This document shows positions 54,918 through 64,000 of a stretch of DNA of 64,000 bases, piece by piece. Source of the DNA: Nocardia terpenica (GTDB lineage Bacteria; Actinomycetota; Actinomycetes; Mycobacteriales; Mycobacteriaceae); assembly GCF_013186535.1 (NCBI RefSeq), contig NZ_JABMCZ010000002.1, positions 806,001 to 870,000 on the forward strand. The letters are read 5' to 3'. Made by a program: the position numbers and the translations under genes. The notes under the pieces were generated by a model that worked only from the letters and a program-made list of their open reading frames with translations, was not told where the DNA came from and searched no databases. How positions within the stretch are numbered: the stretch's first letter is position 1; each line of letters opens with the position of its first letter.

Positions 54918-55619
54918 TCAGGTAGCGGCGACGTCCAGGTCCAGCGAGTCCAGCAGCAGCACGACCCGGCGGCCGATCTCGTCGCGGATGGGCCGGATCT
55001 GGGCCACCGGCAAGCCCGCCGGGTCGTCGACGATCCAGTCCTCGTAGCGGGGACCGGGCACCAGCGGGCAGGTGTCGGCGCAGCCCATGGTGACGATGAC
55101 GTCGGCGGCCAGGATGATCTCGTCGGTCCAGGTCTTGGGGAATTCGTAGGAGATGTCGATCCCGATCTCGGCCATCGCCGCGACCACCGCCGGATTGAGC
55201 GAGCCGCTCGGCTCCGAGCCGCCCGACCAGGCCAGCGCCCGGCCGCCGACGTCGCGGATGAAGAAGCCGAGCGCCATCTGAGAGCGACCCGCGTTGTGCG
55301 TGCACAGGAACAGCACCACCGGCTTCGGTTGCGGAATACGGCCCTGGACCTTGGCCAGCGCGTGCAGCCGCTGCCGGGCGAAGCGTTCGGCCAGCAGCGG
55401 CAGATACCAGGTGACCTTGGCGCGGCCGGTGTACTCCGTATAGGACGAGGAGAGGAAACGGTGAATGGTGCCGGAGTCGAACAGGATCGCGAACTCGGCG
55501 TTGAGTCGCCGCTCGGCGTGCGCGAGCGCGGTGTCGTGGTCGACATCCAGCAACCGATAGGCCGGCGTGATCGCAGCGTATCCGGCCCGGCTCGGGTGTT
55601 CGGGCTGAGACACGCACAT
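54918..55619 (-). CDS. Arsenate-reductase-like low-molecular-weight phosphatase with N-terminal helical domain
   Basis: This 233-residue protein ends in an ArsC/LMW-phosphatase domain: P-loop CTHNAGRS with its catalytic Cys, the other Cys pair in MGCADTCP, and DPAGLPVAQIRPIRDEIGRRV. The first about 90 residues form a helical domain (AHAERRLNAEFAILFDSGTIHRFL) known from actinobacterial fusions and thought to dimerise. It should reduce arsenate to arsenite through thiols, but no arsenite pump or ArsR regulator lies in the window. ATG at 55619 follows AAGGCTG; the longer frame to 55724 looks unsupported. Confidence 0.83.
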   Translation of the reverse strand: MCVSQPEHPSRAGYAAITPAYRLLDVDHDTALAHAERRLNAEFAILFDSGTIHRFLSSSYTEYTGRAKVTWYLPLLAERFARQRLHALAKVQGRIPQPKPVVLFLCTHNAGRSQMALGFFIRDVGGRALAWSGGSEPSGSLNPAVVAAMAEIGIDISYEFPKTWTDEIILAADVIVTMGCADTCPLVPGPRYEDWIVDDPAGLPVAQIRPIRDEIGRRVVLLLDSLDLDVAAT

Positions 55620-55724
55620 CAGCCTTGCACCGGACACCAACGCGGGCAAACGAACTCCGCGTGAATCGGATCGAGCCCCCGGGCAACGAGCAAACGTGCC
55701 GGGTCCGACGCCGCACCGGCACAC

Positions 55725-57323
55725 TCAGCGGATTCGGAATCTGCGCATCAGCCGCAGCGTGAGAAGCGTTGTGCGCAGCTGCTTTTCGTACGGCAGGCCG
55801 CCGCGCGCGGCGAGCACCTGCTTTTTCTGCACCCCGACATTCACGGTGTCGGTGTACTTGAGCAGACCGGCGTCGCCGTGCCGGGTGCCGACGCCGGACT
55901 GCTTCACCCCGCCGGACGGGGTGCCCTTGGCCGAATACGTGGTCACAAAGCCGTCGTTGATATTGATGTTTCCCGATTGCAGGCGGTCGGCCACCCGCCC
56001 GGCGCGGGCCAGATCCCGGCTCCACACACTGGCATTGAGGCCGTAGGTGGTGGCGTTGGCCTGCTCGATCGCCTCCTGCTCGTCGGAGTAGCGGTACACG
56101 GTGACCACCGGACCGAAGGTCTCCATGGTGGCGTGCGTCATCTCCGGCGTCACCCCGGTGAGCACCGTCGGCTCGTAGAACGCCGGGCCCAGGTCCGGCC
56201 GCGGCCTGCCGCCGGTGAGCACGGTGGCGCCCTTGGCTCGGGCGTCCTCCACGTGCGCGGCCACCCGCTCCATATGCTCCACCGAGACCAGCGAGCCGAA
56301 TTCGGGGGTGTAGTCGTAGGCGGCCCCGGCCTTGGCGCCCAATTCCTCCGCGGCGGCGACGAAGCGGCGGACGAACTCGTCGAAAAGCCGGTCGTGCACG
56401 TAGATCCGCTCGATGTGCATGCATGCCTGGCCGCTGTTGCCGAACACCGCGAACACGGTGCTCGGGACCACCTCGTCCAGATTCGCGTCGTCGAGGACGA
56501 TCATCGGATTCTTGCCGCCCAGCTCCAGGCTGCACCCGATCAGATGCCGCCCCGCGAGCTCGCCGATGGTGCGGCCCGTCGCGGTGGACCCGGTGAACAT
56601 GACGAAGTCCGAATTCTCGATGAGCGCGGGCCCGACGTCCGGACCCGCCCCGCACACGACCTGCATCAGTCCGCGCGGCAGCCCCGCCCGGTACAGCAGC
56701 TCCACGCCGAACAGCACGCACAGCGCGGTCTTGTTGTCCGGCTTGAGCACCACGCCGTTACCCGCGATCAGCGCGGGCACCGAGTCCGACAGCGACACCG
56801 CGAACGGGAAGTTCCACGGCGAGACGACCGCGACCACGCCCTTGGGCCGATGCTGCTCGGTGGAGCTGGTGACGAACGGGACGGCCGCGCCGCGCCGGAC
56901 CGGCGCGAGCACCCGCCGGGCGGTCTTGAGGTAGTGGCTGATCACCATCGGCACGTCGCAGGATTCCTCCAGCGCCATGCGGCGGGTCTTGCCGCAGCCG
57001 ATCTGGATCAGGTCCGTGACGGTCTCGTGTTCGGACAGGATCAGCTCGTGCGCCCGCTCGAACACCGCGAGCCGACGCCGCAGCGGCCAGGAGGCCCACT
57101 CCCGCTGTGCCGCACGGGCATTCGCGGCGGCCGCGGCGACGTCCTCCGGCGTCGACTGCGGTAGTTCGCCCACCACCGCGCCGGTGTAGACCTCGAGCAT
57201 CTCGTAGGGCTTGCGCTGTTCTCCGGCGGTGCCCGCGGTCACCAGCGCGGTCAACCGGTCGATCAGCGTCTTCGTGATCCGCGGCGGCACCGTCGTCGTG
57301 CCGCCGTGCGTGGTCGTGTCCAT
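55725..57323 (-). CDS. Aldehyde dehydrogenase, succinate-semialdehyde type
   Basis: This 532-residue ALDH-superfamily enzyme has PWNFPF, FTGSTATGRTIGE (NAD(P) loop), LELGGKNPM with the general-base Glu, and the nucleophile Cys in NSGQACMHIERIYV. It resembles the succinate-semialdehyde dehydrogenase GabD2 type (Rv1731), but the true substrate is uncertain. It is divergent from the enoyl-CoA hydratase gene, and an AACnnGTT operator-like box lies 51 bp upstream of its ATG. Confidence 0.88.
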   Translation of the reverse strand: MDTTTHGGTTTVPPRITKTLIDRLTALVTAGTAGEQRKPYEMLEVYTGAVVGELPQSTPEDVAAAAANARAAQREWASWPLRRRLAVFERAHELILSEHETVTDLIQIGCGKTRRMALEESCDVPMVISHYLKTARRVLAPVRRGAAVPFVTSSTEQHRPKGVVAVVSPWNFPFAVSLSDSVPALIAGNGVVLKPDNKTALCVLFGVELLYRAGLPRGLMQVVCGAGPDVGPALIENSDFVMFTGSTATGRTIGELAGRHLIGCSLELGGKNPMIVLDDANLDEVVPSTVFAVFGNSGQACMHIERIYVHDRLFDEFVRRFVAAAEELGAKAGAAYDYTPEFGSLVSVEHMERVAAHVEDARAKGATVLTGGRPRPDLGPAFYEPTVLTGVTPEMTHATMETFGPVVTVYRYSDEQEAIEQANATTYGLNASVWSRDLARAGRVADRLQSGNININDGFVTTYSAKGTPSGGVKQSGVGTRHGDAGLLKYTDTVNVGVQKKQVLAARGGLPYEKQLRTTLLTLRLMRRFRIR

Positions 57324-57373
57324 CGGGTCTCCCTCACTTGCCGCCCTATGACGGCGGTCACCATTCTCCAAAC

Positions 57374-57387
57374 TAGAACACGTTATT
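57374..57387. promoter_or_regulatory. KstR-like operator box 1
   Basis: TAGAACACGTTATT matches TnnAACnnGTTnnA in all but the last base. An alternative longer dyad, AGAACA-N6-TGTTCT, overlaps (57375-57392). It lies between the divergent aldehyde dehydrogenase and enoyl-CoA hydratase genes. Confidence 0.5.
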
Positions 57388-57458
57388 GTTCTGTACAACG
57401 TCGCGGAGTAACTTCGTCCGCAAAGCGCAGGTAGTGCACGAAGCAGAGAGGGTCGGCG

Positions 57459-58277
57459 ATGACGACTGCATCCACTGAAACGAGTAGCAATACAGAGCCG
57501 CACGCGCTGGTGGAACGCCGCGGCGCCACCCTGATCGTCACCATGAACCGCCCGGCGGTCCGCAACGCGCTGTCCGGGGAGATGCTGGAGCTGATGGTGC
57601 GGGCGTGGGACACCGTCGACAGCGATCCGGAGATCCGCTCCTGCATTCTCACCGGGGCGGGCGGCGCGTTCTGCGCCGGCGCCGACCTGAAGGCCATGAC
57701 CAAACAGGATCCGGCGAAGAATATGAGCGGCGGCGGATTCGACCCCAGCCGCCTGCCCGGCCTGCTCAAGGGTCGGCGGCTCACCAAGCCGCTGATCGCC
57801 GCGGTCGAGGGCGCGGCCATCGCGGGCGGCACCGAGATCCTGCAGGGCACCGATATCCGGGTGGCGGGCGAGAGCGCGAAATTCGGTGTGTCCGAGGCAC
57901 GCTGGGGCCTGTTCCCGATGGGCGGCTCGGCGGTGCGGCTGCCCCGCCAGATCCCCTACACCGTCGCCGCGGACATCCTGCTGACCGGCCGGCACGTCAC
58001 CGCCCACGAGGCCAAGGAGATCGGCCTCATCGGCCACGTGGTCCCCGACGGCACCGCCCTGACCAAGGCCCTCGAACTCGCCGACCTGATCAATGCCAAC
58101 GGCCCACTCGCAGTACAGGCCATCCTCAAAACCATCCGCGACACCGAGGGCCTGCACGAGGAACAGGCATTCCAGATCGACGCGAAACTCGGCTTGGCCG
58201 TATTCCGCAGCGAGGACGCCAAGGAGGGCCCACGAGCCTTCGCCGCAAAGCGCAAGCCGGAGTTCCACGGCCGCTAG
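57459..58277 (+). CDS. Enoyl-CoA hydratase/isomerase (crotonase family)
   Basis: This 272-residue crotonase-fold enzyme has oxyanion-hole segments AFCAGADLKAM and GAAIAGGTEILQGTDI. Both catalytic Glu positions seem present (GGTEIL and SEARWGLFP), which favours hydratase activity. It would hydrate 2-enoyl-CoA in fatty-acid, terpenoid or steroid side-chain breakdown. ATG at 57459 follows AGAGAGGG. A KstR-like box lies 72 bp upstream. Confidence 0.88.
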   Translation: MTTASTETSSNTEPHALVERRGATLIVTMNRPAVRNALSGEMLELMVRAWDTVDSDPEIRSCILTGAGGAFCAGADLKAMTKQDPAKNMSGGGFDPSRLPGLLKGRRLTKPLIAAVEGAAIAGGTEILQGTDIRVAGESAKFGVSEARWGLFPMGGSAVRLPRQIPYTVAADILLTGRHVTAHEAKEIGLIGHVVPDGTALTKALELADLINANGPLAVQAILKTIRDTEGLHEEQAFQIDAKLGLAVFRSEDAKEGPRAFAAKRKPEFHGR

Positions 58278-58287
58278 ACGGGCCCTC

Positions 58288-58322
58288 TCGTCGTTCCGGC
58301 GCACTCGCGGCCGGAACGACGA
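58288..58322. terminator. Hairpin terminator between convergent genes
   Basis: TCGTCGTTCCGGC (58288-58300) pairs with GCCGGAACGACGA (58310-58322), a perfect 13-bp stem. It resembles the acs terminator (28398-28433). Confidence 0.7.
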
Positions 58323-58330
58323 CGGCGGAT

Positions 58331-59098
58331 TCACAACTGCGGCTTGACCATTCGCACAATGACCCGGCGGAGCAGGTTGGGGGTGAGGCGGCGGGCCAGC
58401 ACCATCTGGCGGGCGGAGCCGGGGAAGATGTACAGCGGCACCGTTTTTCGGGCCAGCGCCTTTTCCATATCGTCGAGGACCCGTTCGGGGGACATGCCGC
58501 GCCGACCGGCCAGCACGTCGGCGTCCACCGCGCGAATGCCCTCCAGGAACTGGGTTTCCACGTGTGGTGGGCAGATGCACAGCAGCCGCACGCCGGTGCC
58601 GATCAGCTCCTGGTACAGCGCCTCGGCGTAGCCGACCACCGCGTGTTTGGAGGCCGCGTAGGCGCCCAGGCCGGGCGAGGCCAGCCAGCCCGCCATGGAC
58701 GCGAACAGCACGACGGTGCCCGACCCGGCATTGCGCATGGCCGGGATCACCGCCTGGCACACGATCACCGTGCCCAGGTAGTTGATCTCGATCACCCGCC
58801 GAATCTCCGAAATATCGTGGGAGAGCGCCGCACCCACGCGCGCCAGCCCGGCGGAGTGCACCAGGTGGGTGATCGGCCCCAGGTCGGCGCGCACCTGCCG
58901 CACGGTCGCCGCCACCGCCTCCGGATCCGAGACGTCGCAGACGTAGGTGTGCACATTCGGTGCGCGGCGGGCGGTTTCGGCCAGCCCGGTCTCGTTCACG
59001 TCGACGGCGGCGACGCGGTGCCCGGCCGCGGCCAGGCGCTGGGCGGCAATGCGGCCCATCCCGCTCGCCGCGCCGGTCACCAGTGCTGTCGTGGTCAT
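58331..59098 (-). CDS. Short-chain dehydrogenase/reductase
   Basis: This 255-residue classical SDR has the coenzyme loop TGAASGMG (about 8-15), a variant NAG-like SAGLARVG, and the active-site YAASK with Ser in FASM upstream. Asp in AVDVNE suggests NAD preference. A hydroxy-lipid or steroid is a plausible substrate from context. ATG at 59098 overlaps the acetoacetate-decarboxylase-like stop by 4 bp, so the two are co-translated. The C-terminal basic end (RRVIVRMVKPQL) may contact membranes. Confidence 0.87.
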   Translation of the reverse strand: MTTTALVTGAASGMGRIAAQRLAAAGHRVAAVDVNETGLAETARRAPNVHTYVCDVSDPEAVAATVRQVRADLGPITHLVHSAGLARVGAALSHDISEIRRVIEINYLGTVIVCQAVIPAMRNAGSGTVVLFASMAGWLASPGLGAYAASKHAVVGYAEALYQELIGTGVRLLCICPPHVETQFLEGIRAVDADVLAGRRGMSPERVLDDMEKALARKTVPLYIFPGSARQMVLARRLTPNLLRRVIVRMVKPQL

Positions 59099-59781
59099 CG
59101 GACCTCCATGGCATCCTCGAAAGTCATTCGCAGTACCCCGATTCGGGTGGTGGAGATCGCGCGGCCGGGCAGGCCGAGGGCGCGCAGCTCGTCGGCGACG
59201 GGGTGATCGCCGAGTTCCAGGCGGGCGCCGCCGCCGAGCCGCAGGCGCACCCGGGACGGCCGCATCCCCCACGGGGTGCGCCGCAACACGCCGTCCGGCT
59301 GGGTGTAGGCCGCGATCGAGGCGCCGCCCAGCACCGCCGGGACGGGCAGGCCGCCCCGGATCTCCAGCGCCACCGCCATCCGGCCGTCCAGCCAGACCTC
59401 GCAGCGCTTGCCGCGCCACCGCCGCGCGAGCCGAATGTCGGCGACCTCCTTGGGAAATCCCCAGATCTGCCGCCCCGCCGCACAGGTGAACTCCTGATTG
59501 ACCGGCAACCAGTGGATATACGCCCCCGTGCTGCGCCGCCGCCCCGGCACCCGGGCGATCAGCGCCACGGCGAACTCGTGATACGGGCCTAGATCACCGT
59601 CGACATAGCGAACGAAGGCCAGCGCGCACAGCGCCCGCCCGGCGCAGCGCACCGGTTCCAGACCCGTCCCCGCCAGCAGCGTCCGCGCGGCCGTCTCGTC
59701 CACCAGGTACAGGGCCGACAAGGCCTCCGCCACACGGATTTCCACCGGCATCCGGACCTGTTCACCGAGCACGGTGTGCAC
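59095..59781 (-). CDS. Acetoacetate-decarboxylase-family protein
   Basis: This 228-residue protein resembles the ADC family: GPYHEFAVALIA, YIHWLPVNQEFTCAAGRQIWGFPKE. The segment GFPKE contains the Lys usually found near the Schiff-base position; whether it is catalytic cannot be told. GTG at 59781 was chosen because GGAGG lies eight bases upstream; ATG at 59826 is a weaker alternative. It leads an operon with the SDR, and a KstR-like box lies 18 bp upstream of the start. Confidence 0.75.
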   Translation of the reverse strand: MHTVLGEQVRMPVEIRVAEALSALYLVDETAARTLLAGTGLEPVRCAGRALCALAFVRYVDGDLGPYHEFAVALIARVPGRRRSTGAYIHWLPVNQEFTCAAGRQIWGFPKEVADIRLARRWRGKRCEVWLDGRMAVALEIRGGLPVPAVLGGASIAAYTQPDGVLRRTPWGMRPSRVRLRLGGGARLELGDHPVADELRALGLPGRAISTTRIGVLRMTFEDAMEVR

Positions 59782-59798
59782 TGCCACCACCTCCAAAG

Positions 59799-59812
59799 TA
59801 GAACACGTTCTC
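59799..59812. promoter_or_regulatory. KstR-like operator box 2
   Basis: TAGAACACGTTCTC has the AGAAC-AC-GTTCT dyad and matches TnnAACnnGTTnnA except for the last base. It lies immediately upstream of the acetoacetate-decarboxylase-like operon. Confidence 0.55.
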
Positions 59813-59915
59813 ATTGATTGGCCCATGGATCACGCACCCTGATCCCGTTGACCGGGACACTGTCGGTCATCCCCCGCCCTCCTCGCGGAGTTTTGACGGG
59901 AATCGCCGGATCGCG

Positions 59916-61121
<1,206 letters not shown>

Positions 61122-61136
61122 CGCCACCACCTATTC

Positions 61137-61150
61137 GAGAACGAGTTCAG
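61137..61150. promoter_or_regulatory. KstR-like operator box 3
   Basis: GAGAACGAGTTCAG keeps the AACnnGTT core with dyad arms AGAAC/GTTCA but lacks the outer T and A. It lies just upstream of the P450 gene. Confidence 0.4.
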
Positions 61151-61190
61151 TCCCGCTGGTCGGCTTGCGATCATCGCGGAAGACATGTAA

Positions 61191-61208
61191 CTGGACATGT
61201 GTCTGGAC
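61191..61208. promoter_or_regulatory. Operator-like motif CTGGACAyGTGT, copy 1
   Basis: CTGGACATGTGTCTGGAC includes CTGGACATGTGT and a second GTCTGGAC half. A nearly identical CTGGACACGTGT occurs inverted at 61446-61457. The two flank the P450-aldehyde dehydrogenase gap, one near each gene. Confidence 0.45.
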
Positions 61209-61312
61209 GGTATCACCGCAGCACGCCCGCGACAACGGATTCCGTAGCCCCACGCAGCAGAACACTTCCTCGACCCCGACATACGCTCCGCCACCGCACC
61301 CCGTCGCACCCC

Positions 61313-61381
61313 CATGATCCCGGCATGCTTTTGGCCGGGATCTCACCGGAAGATCCCGGCCAAAAGCGCGCCGGGATCATG
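61313..61381. repeat. Paired inverted REP-like palindromes
   Basis: Two 30-bp arms, 61313-61342 and 61352-61381, are inverted relative to each other with 28 of 30 matches and a 9-bp spacer. Each arm itself contains a GATCCCGGC/GCCGGGATC hairpin. The right arm is identical to the 30 bp at 19735-19764. Confidence 0.8.
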
Positions 61382-61397
61382 CGAGTGGAGGTTGAAT

Positions 61398-61411
61398 TGA
61401 AACAAGTTCTT
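61398..61411. promoter_or_regulatory. KstR-like operator box 4
   Basis: TGAAACAAGTTCTT keeps T-nn-AAC-nn-GTT and misses only the final A. It lies 63 bp upstream of the aldehyde dehydrogenase start and just upstream of TATAGT (61434-61439), a good -10. Confidence 0.45.
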
Positions 61412-61433
61412 GCGAAGAGGCGAGCCGCACTCA

Positions 61434-61457
61434 TATAGTCCGTACACGTGTCCAGAC
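61434..61457 (+). promoter_or_regulatory. Aldehyde dehydrogenase promoter with operator-like motif copy 2
   Basis: TATAGT (61434-61439) is a good -10. Directly downstream, GTACACGTGTCCAGAC (61442-61457) is the inverted counterpart of the motif at 61191-61208 and has the palindromic core ACACGTGT. A repressor bound there would overlap the transcription start. Confidence 0.5.
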
Positions 61458-61473
61458 AGCATGGGAGCTACCG

Positions 61474-62943
61474 ATGAGCAGGCTCGTCAGCCCCGAGGGC
61501 ACCGCGCTGTTGATCGGCGGGAAGCTCGTGCCGGGCGGTGCGGGCGTGTTCGACACCGTCGACCCGGCGACCGAGCGGGTGCTGGGGCACGCCGCCGACG
61601 CCGATGCCGCCGATCTGGACGCCGCGGTGGCCGCCGCCCGCGCCGCCTTCGACGACACCGACTGGCCCCGCGATCCCGCCTTCCGCGCCCGATGCCTGCG
61701 CCAGCTGCGCGACGCGCTGCGCGGCCACCTCGAGGAACTGCGCGAGATCACCATTGCCGAGGCGGGCGCGCCGCGCATGCTCACCGGCGGCCCGCAGCTG
61801 GAGGCGCCGATCGGCGATCTGGGCTGGTTCGCCGATCTCGCCGAAAGCTACTGCTGGGACACCGATCTCGGCGCCGCGCGGCCGATGGGCGTCCGCTCCG
61901 GCCGCACGCTGCACCGGGAGCCGATCGGCGTGGTCGGCGCGATCACGCCGTGGAACTTCCCGCACCAGATCAACCTCGCCAAGCTCGGGCCCGCCCTGGC
62001 CGCGGGCGCCACCGTCGTCCTCAAGCCCGCGCCCGAAACACCCTGGTGCGCAGCATATATCGGCGCGATCATCGCCACCGAGACCGATATTCCGGCCGGG
62101 GTGGTCGATATCGTCACCTCGTCCGATCACGGCCTGGGCGCGCGCCTGGTCGAGGACCCGCGGGTGGACATGATCTCCTTCACCGGATCGACGCGGACCG
62201 GGCGCGCCGTCATGGCCTCCGCCGCGGCGACGGTGAAGAAGGTCTTCCTGGAGCTGGGCGGCAAGTCGGCCTGCATCGTGCTCGACGACGCCGACATCGC
62301 CGCCGCGAGCCGCTACGCCGCCTTCTCGGTCTGCGTGCACGCCGGTCAGGGCTGCGCCCTCACCACCCGCCTGCTGGTGCCGCGCGCGGCGCACGACGAG
62401 GCGGTCGCGGCGGCGGCCGAGGCCATGGCCGCCGTCGTGCCCGGCGATCCGAACGAGGCCGGAACCATCTGCGGCCCACTGATTTCCGAGCGGCAGCGGG
62501 CCCGGGTGGAGCGGTATCTGGACATCGCCCGGGCCGAGGGCGGCACCGTGGTCACCGGCGGTGGCCGCCCCGCGGGCCGCGACCGCGGTTACTTCGTCGA
62601 GCCGACGCTCATCGCCGGGCTGCCCAACGGCTCGACGGTGGCGCAGGAGGAGATCTTCGGCCCGGTGCTGGTGGTGATCCCGCACGACGGCGACGCGGAC
62701 GCCGTCCGGCTCGCCAACGACTCCCGGTACGGACTGTCCGGCGCGGTCTGGGGCGCCGACCCCGACCGGATCCGGACGGTGGTGCGCGGCCTGCGCATCG
62801 GAACCGTCGGCGTCAACGGCGGCATCTGGTACTCGGCCGACGCCCCGTTCGGCGGCTACAAGCAGTCCGGCATCGGCCGCGAGCTGGGCGTCGCCGGATT
62901 CGAGGAGTATCTGCAAACCAAGCTCGTCGCCACCGCCGAATAG
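61474..62943 (+). CDS. Aldehyde dehydrogenase
   Basis: This 489-residue ALDH-superfamily enzyme has PWNFPHQ, FTGSTRTGRAVM, LELGGKSACIVL with the general-base Glu, and the nucleophile Cys in HAGQGCALTTRLLVP. The end contains the EEIFGPVL and FGGYKQSGIGRELG motifs. It probably oxidises an aldehyde made by the P450 or by a dehydrogenase in the cluster; substrate unknown. ATG at 61474 follows GGGAGCTACCG. It is first in a plus-strand operon with the next two genes. Confidence 0.92.
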   Translation: MSRLVSPEGTALLIGGKLVPGGAGVFDTVDPATERVLGHAADADAADLDAAVAAARAAFDDTDWPRDPAFRARCLRQLRDALRGHLEELREITIAEAGAPRMLTGGPQLEAPIGDLGWFADLAESYCWDTDLGAARPMGVRSGRTLHREPIGVVGAITPWNFPHQINLAKLGPALAAGATVVLKPAPETPWCAAYIGAIIATETDIPAGVVDIVTSSDHGLGARLVEDPRVDMISFTGSTRTGRAVMASAAATVKKVFLELGGKSACIVLDDADIAAASRYAAFSVCVHAGQGCALTTRLLVPRAAHDEAVAAAAEAMAAVVPGDPNEAGTICGPLISERQRARVERYLDIARAEGGTVVTGGGRPAGRDRGYFVEPTLIAGLPNGSTVAQEEIFGPVLVVIPHDGDADAVRLANDSRYGLSGAVWGADPDRIRTVVRGLRIGTVGVNGGIWYSADAPFGGYKQSGIGRELGVAGFEEYLQTKLVATAE

Positions 62944-62967
62944 TCCCGCCGCAGAGGAGTTCTCACC

Positions 62968-63836
62968 ATGGTCCGTCTCGGCTTCATCGGTCTCGGCAGC
63001 ATGGGCGCCCCGATGGCGGAGCGGCTGCTGGATCGTCCGGGTGGGCTGGTGGTGTGCGACACCCGCCCCGAGGCGCTCGATCCGTTCGTGGCGGGCGGCG
63101 CGGAGCCGGTCGCCGATGCGGCCGCGGCGGCCGAGCGGGCGGCGGTGATCTCGGTCGCGGTCGTCGACGACGAGCAGGTTCGCACGGTGCTGACCGGGCC
63201 GCGCGGCATCCTGCGGACCGCCGCGGCGGGCACCGTGGTGGCGGTGCACTCCACCATCGCCGACACCACCGCCGTCGAGCTCGCCGCCGAATGCGCGTCC
63301 GCCGGTGTGGAATTCGTCGACGCGCCGGTCAGCGGCGGCGCACCCGCGGCGCGGCTGGGCAGGCTCGCGGTCATGGTGGGCGGCAGCGAGGCCGCCTTCG
63401 CGCGGGTGCGAGAACCGTTCGGGCACTTCGCCGACCTGATCGTGCACGCCGGTGGCGTCGGCGCGGGCGTTCGGATGAAGCTGGCGCGCAACCTATTACA
63501 CTTCGTCGCCTTCACGGCGGCGGCCGAGGCGCAGCGCCTGGCGGAGGCCGCCGGGTTGGATATCACGCAACTGGGCCGGTGGTCCGCCATTCCGACGCCG
63601 TCACCGGCGGCCCGGGCGCGATCATGTTGCGCGACACCACCGCCCCGGTCGCCGCCGACGACTTCTGGTTCCCGATCCTGCGGCACGTCCGCGACCTGGG
63701 TGAGAAGGATCTGTCGCTGGCCCTGGCACTGGGGCGGCGACTGGGCGTCGAATTACCGCTGGCCCGAGACGCTCTCGGCGGCCTGGGCGCCGGGCTCGGG
63801 GTCGGCGGCGGAGATTTCGAGAAGGAGCGGGCATGA
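62968..63836 (+). pseudogene. 3-hydroxyisobutyrate-dehydrogenase-like gene with a frameshift
   Basis: The first about 200 codons from ATG 62968 encode an NAD(P)-binding oxidoreductase: GFIGLGSMGAPMAERLL (Rossmann loop), substrate motif FVDAPVSGGAPAARLG and catalytic-Lys region GAGVRMKLARNLLH. Near 63577-63581 the frame is lost. The remaining family sequence (VVRHSDAVTGGPGAIMLRDT to the end) continues in another frame and stops at 63836. Inserting one base there would give an intact protein of about 289 residues, the normal length. This is either a real mutation or a sequencing error in GGCCGG context. The stop overlaps the next ATG. Confidence 0.8.
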
Positions 63837-64000
63837 GCACCGACGAGCACGAATCCGCCGCCGAGCGGCGGCAGCGCGGGCTGCGCAAGATGACCGAGGT
63901 CTACGGGTGGGAGTTGCCCGACGTTCCCGGCGCGTACTTCGCCGTCACCGTCGACCACCTGTTCGCCGACATCTGGTCGCGCCCAGGGCTTTCCATCAGA
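63833..64000 (+). CDS. Carboxymuconolactone-decarboxylase-family protein, N-terminal part
   Basis: The ATG at 63833 overlaps the preceding stop (ATGA). The 56 visible residues, including RGLRKMTEVYGWELPD and VDHLFADIWSRPGLS, look like the beginning of a CMD/AhpD-like protein. The rest is beyond the window edge, so the catalytic Cys region cannot be checked. Its position extends the catabolic operon. Confidence 0.65.
   Translation, partial: MSTDEHESAAERRQRGLRKMTEVYGWELPDVPGAYFAVTVDHLFADIWSRPGLSIR

Noticed and set aside
54918..55619. Complete arsenic resistance operon
   Set aside because: Only the reductase-like gene is present; I found no ArsR, ArsB/Acr3 or related gene next to it, and the ArsA-like pair at 38 kb belongs to the Get3-like group.

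Overview
The window comes from the chromosome of a GC-rich actinomycete of the mycolic-acid group. Nocardia or a close relative is the best fit. From about 4.7 to 46 kb the gene order follows the Mycobacterium tuberculosis block Rv3644c-Rv3683 almost gene for gene: holB, topA, cspA, a DECH helicase, the tad locus, a SerB-like phosphatase, dppDCBA, acs, ephE, marP, nth, crp, the ArsA-like pair, whiB4, ponA2. Frequent GTG/TTG starts, 1-4 bp gene overlaps and many leaderless-looking starts (TANNNT six or seven bases before the start codon) fit the same lineage. No database search was possible; all family calls are from motifs and remembered family features.

Layout. (1) 1-4.6 kb is the right end of an integrated mobile element. 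It has a DUF3631 ATPase, a small protein, an excisionase-like protein, an XRE repressor and a tyrosine integrase that stops about 95 bp from the 3' end of a tRNA-Thr(CGT). An iteron-like cluster of CGAAAC/GTTTCG motifs lies at 235-437. (2) 4.7-46 kb is the conserved core: replication and topology (holB, topA), cold shock, MrfA-type helicase, the tad pilus/secretion operon, a probable Ms1-type RNA-polymerase-binding small RNA at about 19425-19720, dipeptide uptake, acetyl-CoA synthetase, nhaA, and the marP-nudix-thioredoxin-nth operon. It continues with crp, two ArsA/Get3-like ATPases, whiB4, ponA2, a metallophosphoesterase and tRNA-Pro(CGG). (3) 46.2-54.7 kb is accessory. A single-module NRPS-like protein with the architecture of poly-amino-acid synthetases (A-T-three repeats of two membrane helices plus a left-handed beta-helix) sits among three paralogous BPL_N/GATase-like proteins, two of them with Tat-type signals. 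A multi-pass acyltransferase-like membrane protein and a small secreted protein complete the set. This is the best candidate for an undescribed system. (4) 54.9-64 kb is catabolic: an arsenate-reductase-like protein, two aldehyde dehydrogenases, enoyl-CoA hydratase, SDR, acetoacetate-decarboxylase-like protein, cytochrome P450, a frameshifted 3-hydroxyisobutyrate-dehydrogenase-like gene and a truncated carboxymuconolactone-decarboxylase-like gene. Boxes with an AACnnGTT core, resembling the KstR operator, lie before four of its transcription units.

Intergenic DNA also carries hairpin families repeated within the window, a 23-25 bp tandem array (19.8 kb) and a 20 bp minisatellite (28.5 kb). 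Gene-free stretches over 300 bp are 10039-10473 (cspA leader and helicase promoter), 19304-19932 (small RNA plus repeats), 26057-26422 (dppA/acs divergent promoters), 28385-28829 (hairpins and minisatellite), 40376-40709 (whiB4/ponA2 divergent promoters), 46965-47383 (promoter of the synthetase) and 61122-61473 (operator-like motifs and an inverted repeat). Just under 300 bp are 9545-9831 (topA promoter side and cspA terminator) and 12871-13166, an AT-richer stretch in which I see no convincing gene.
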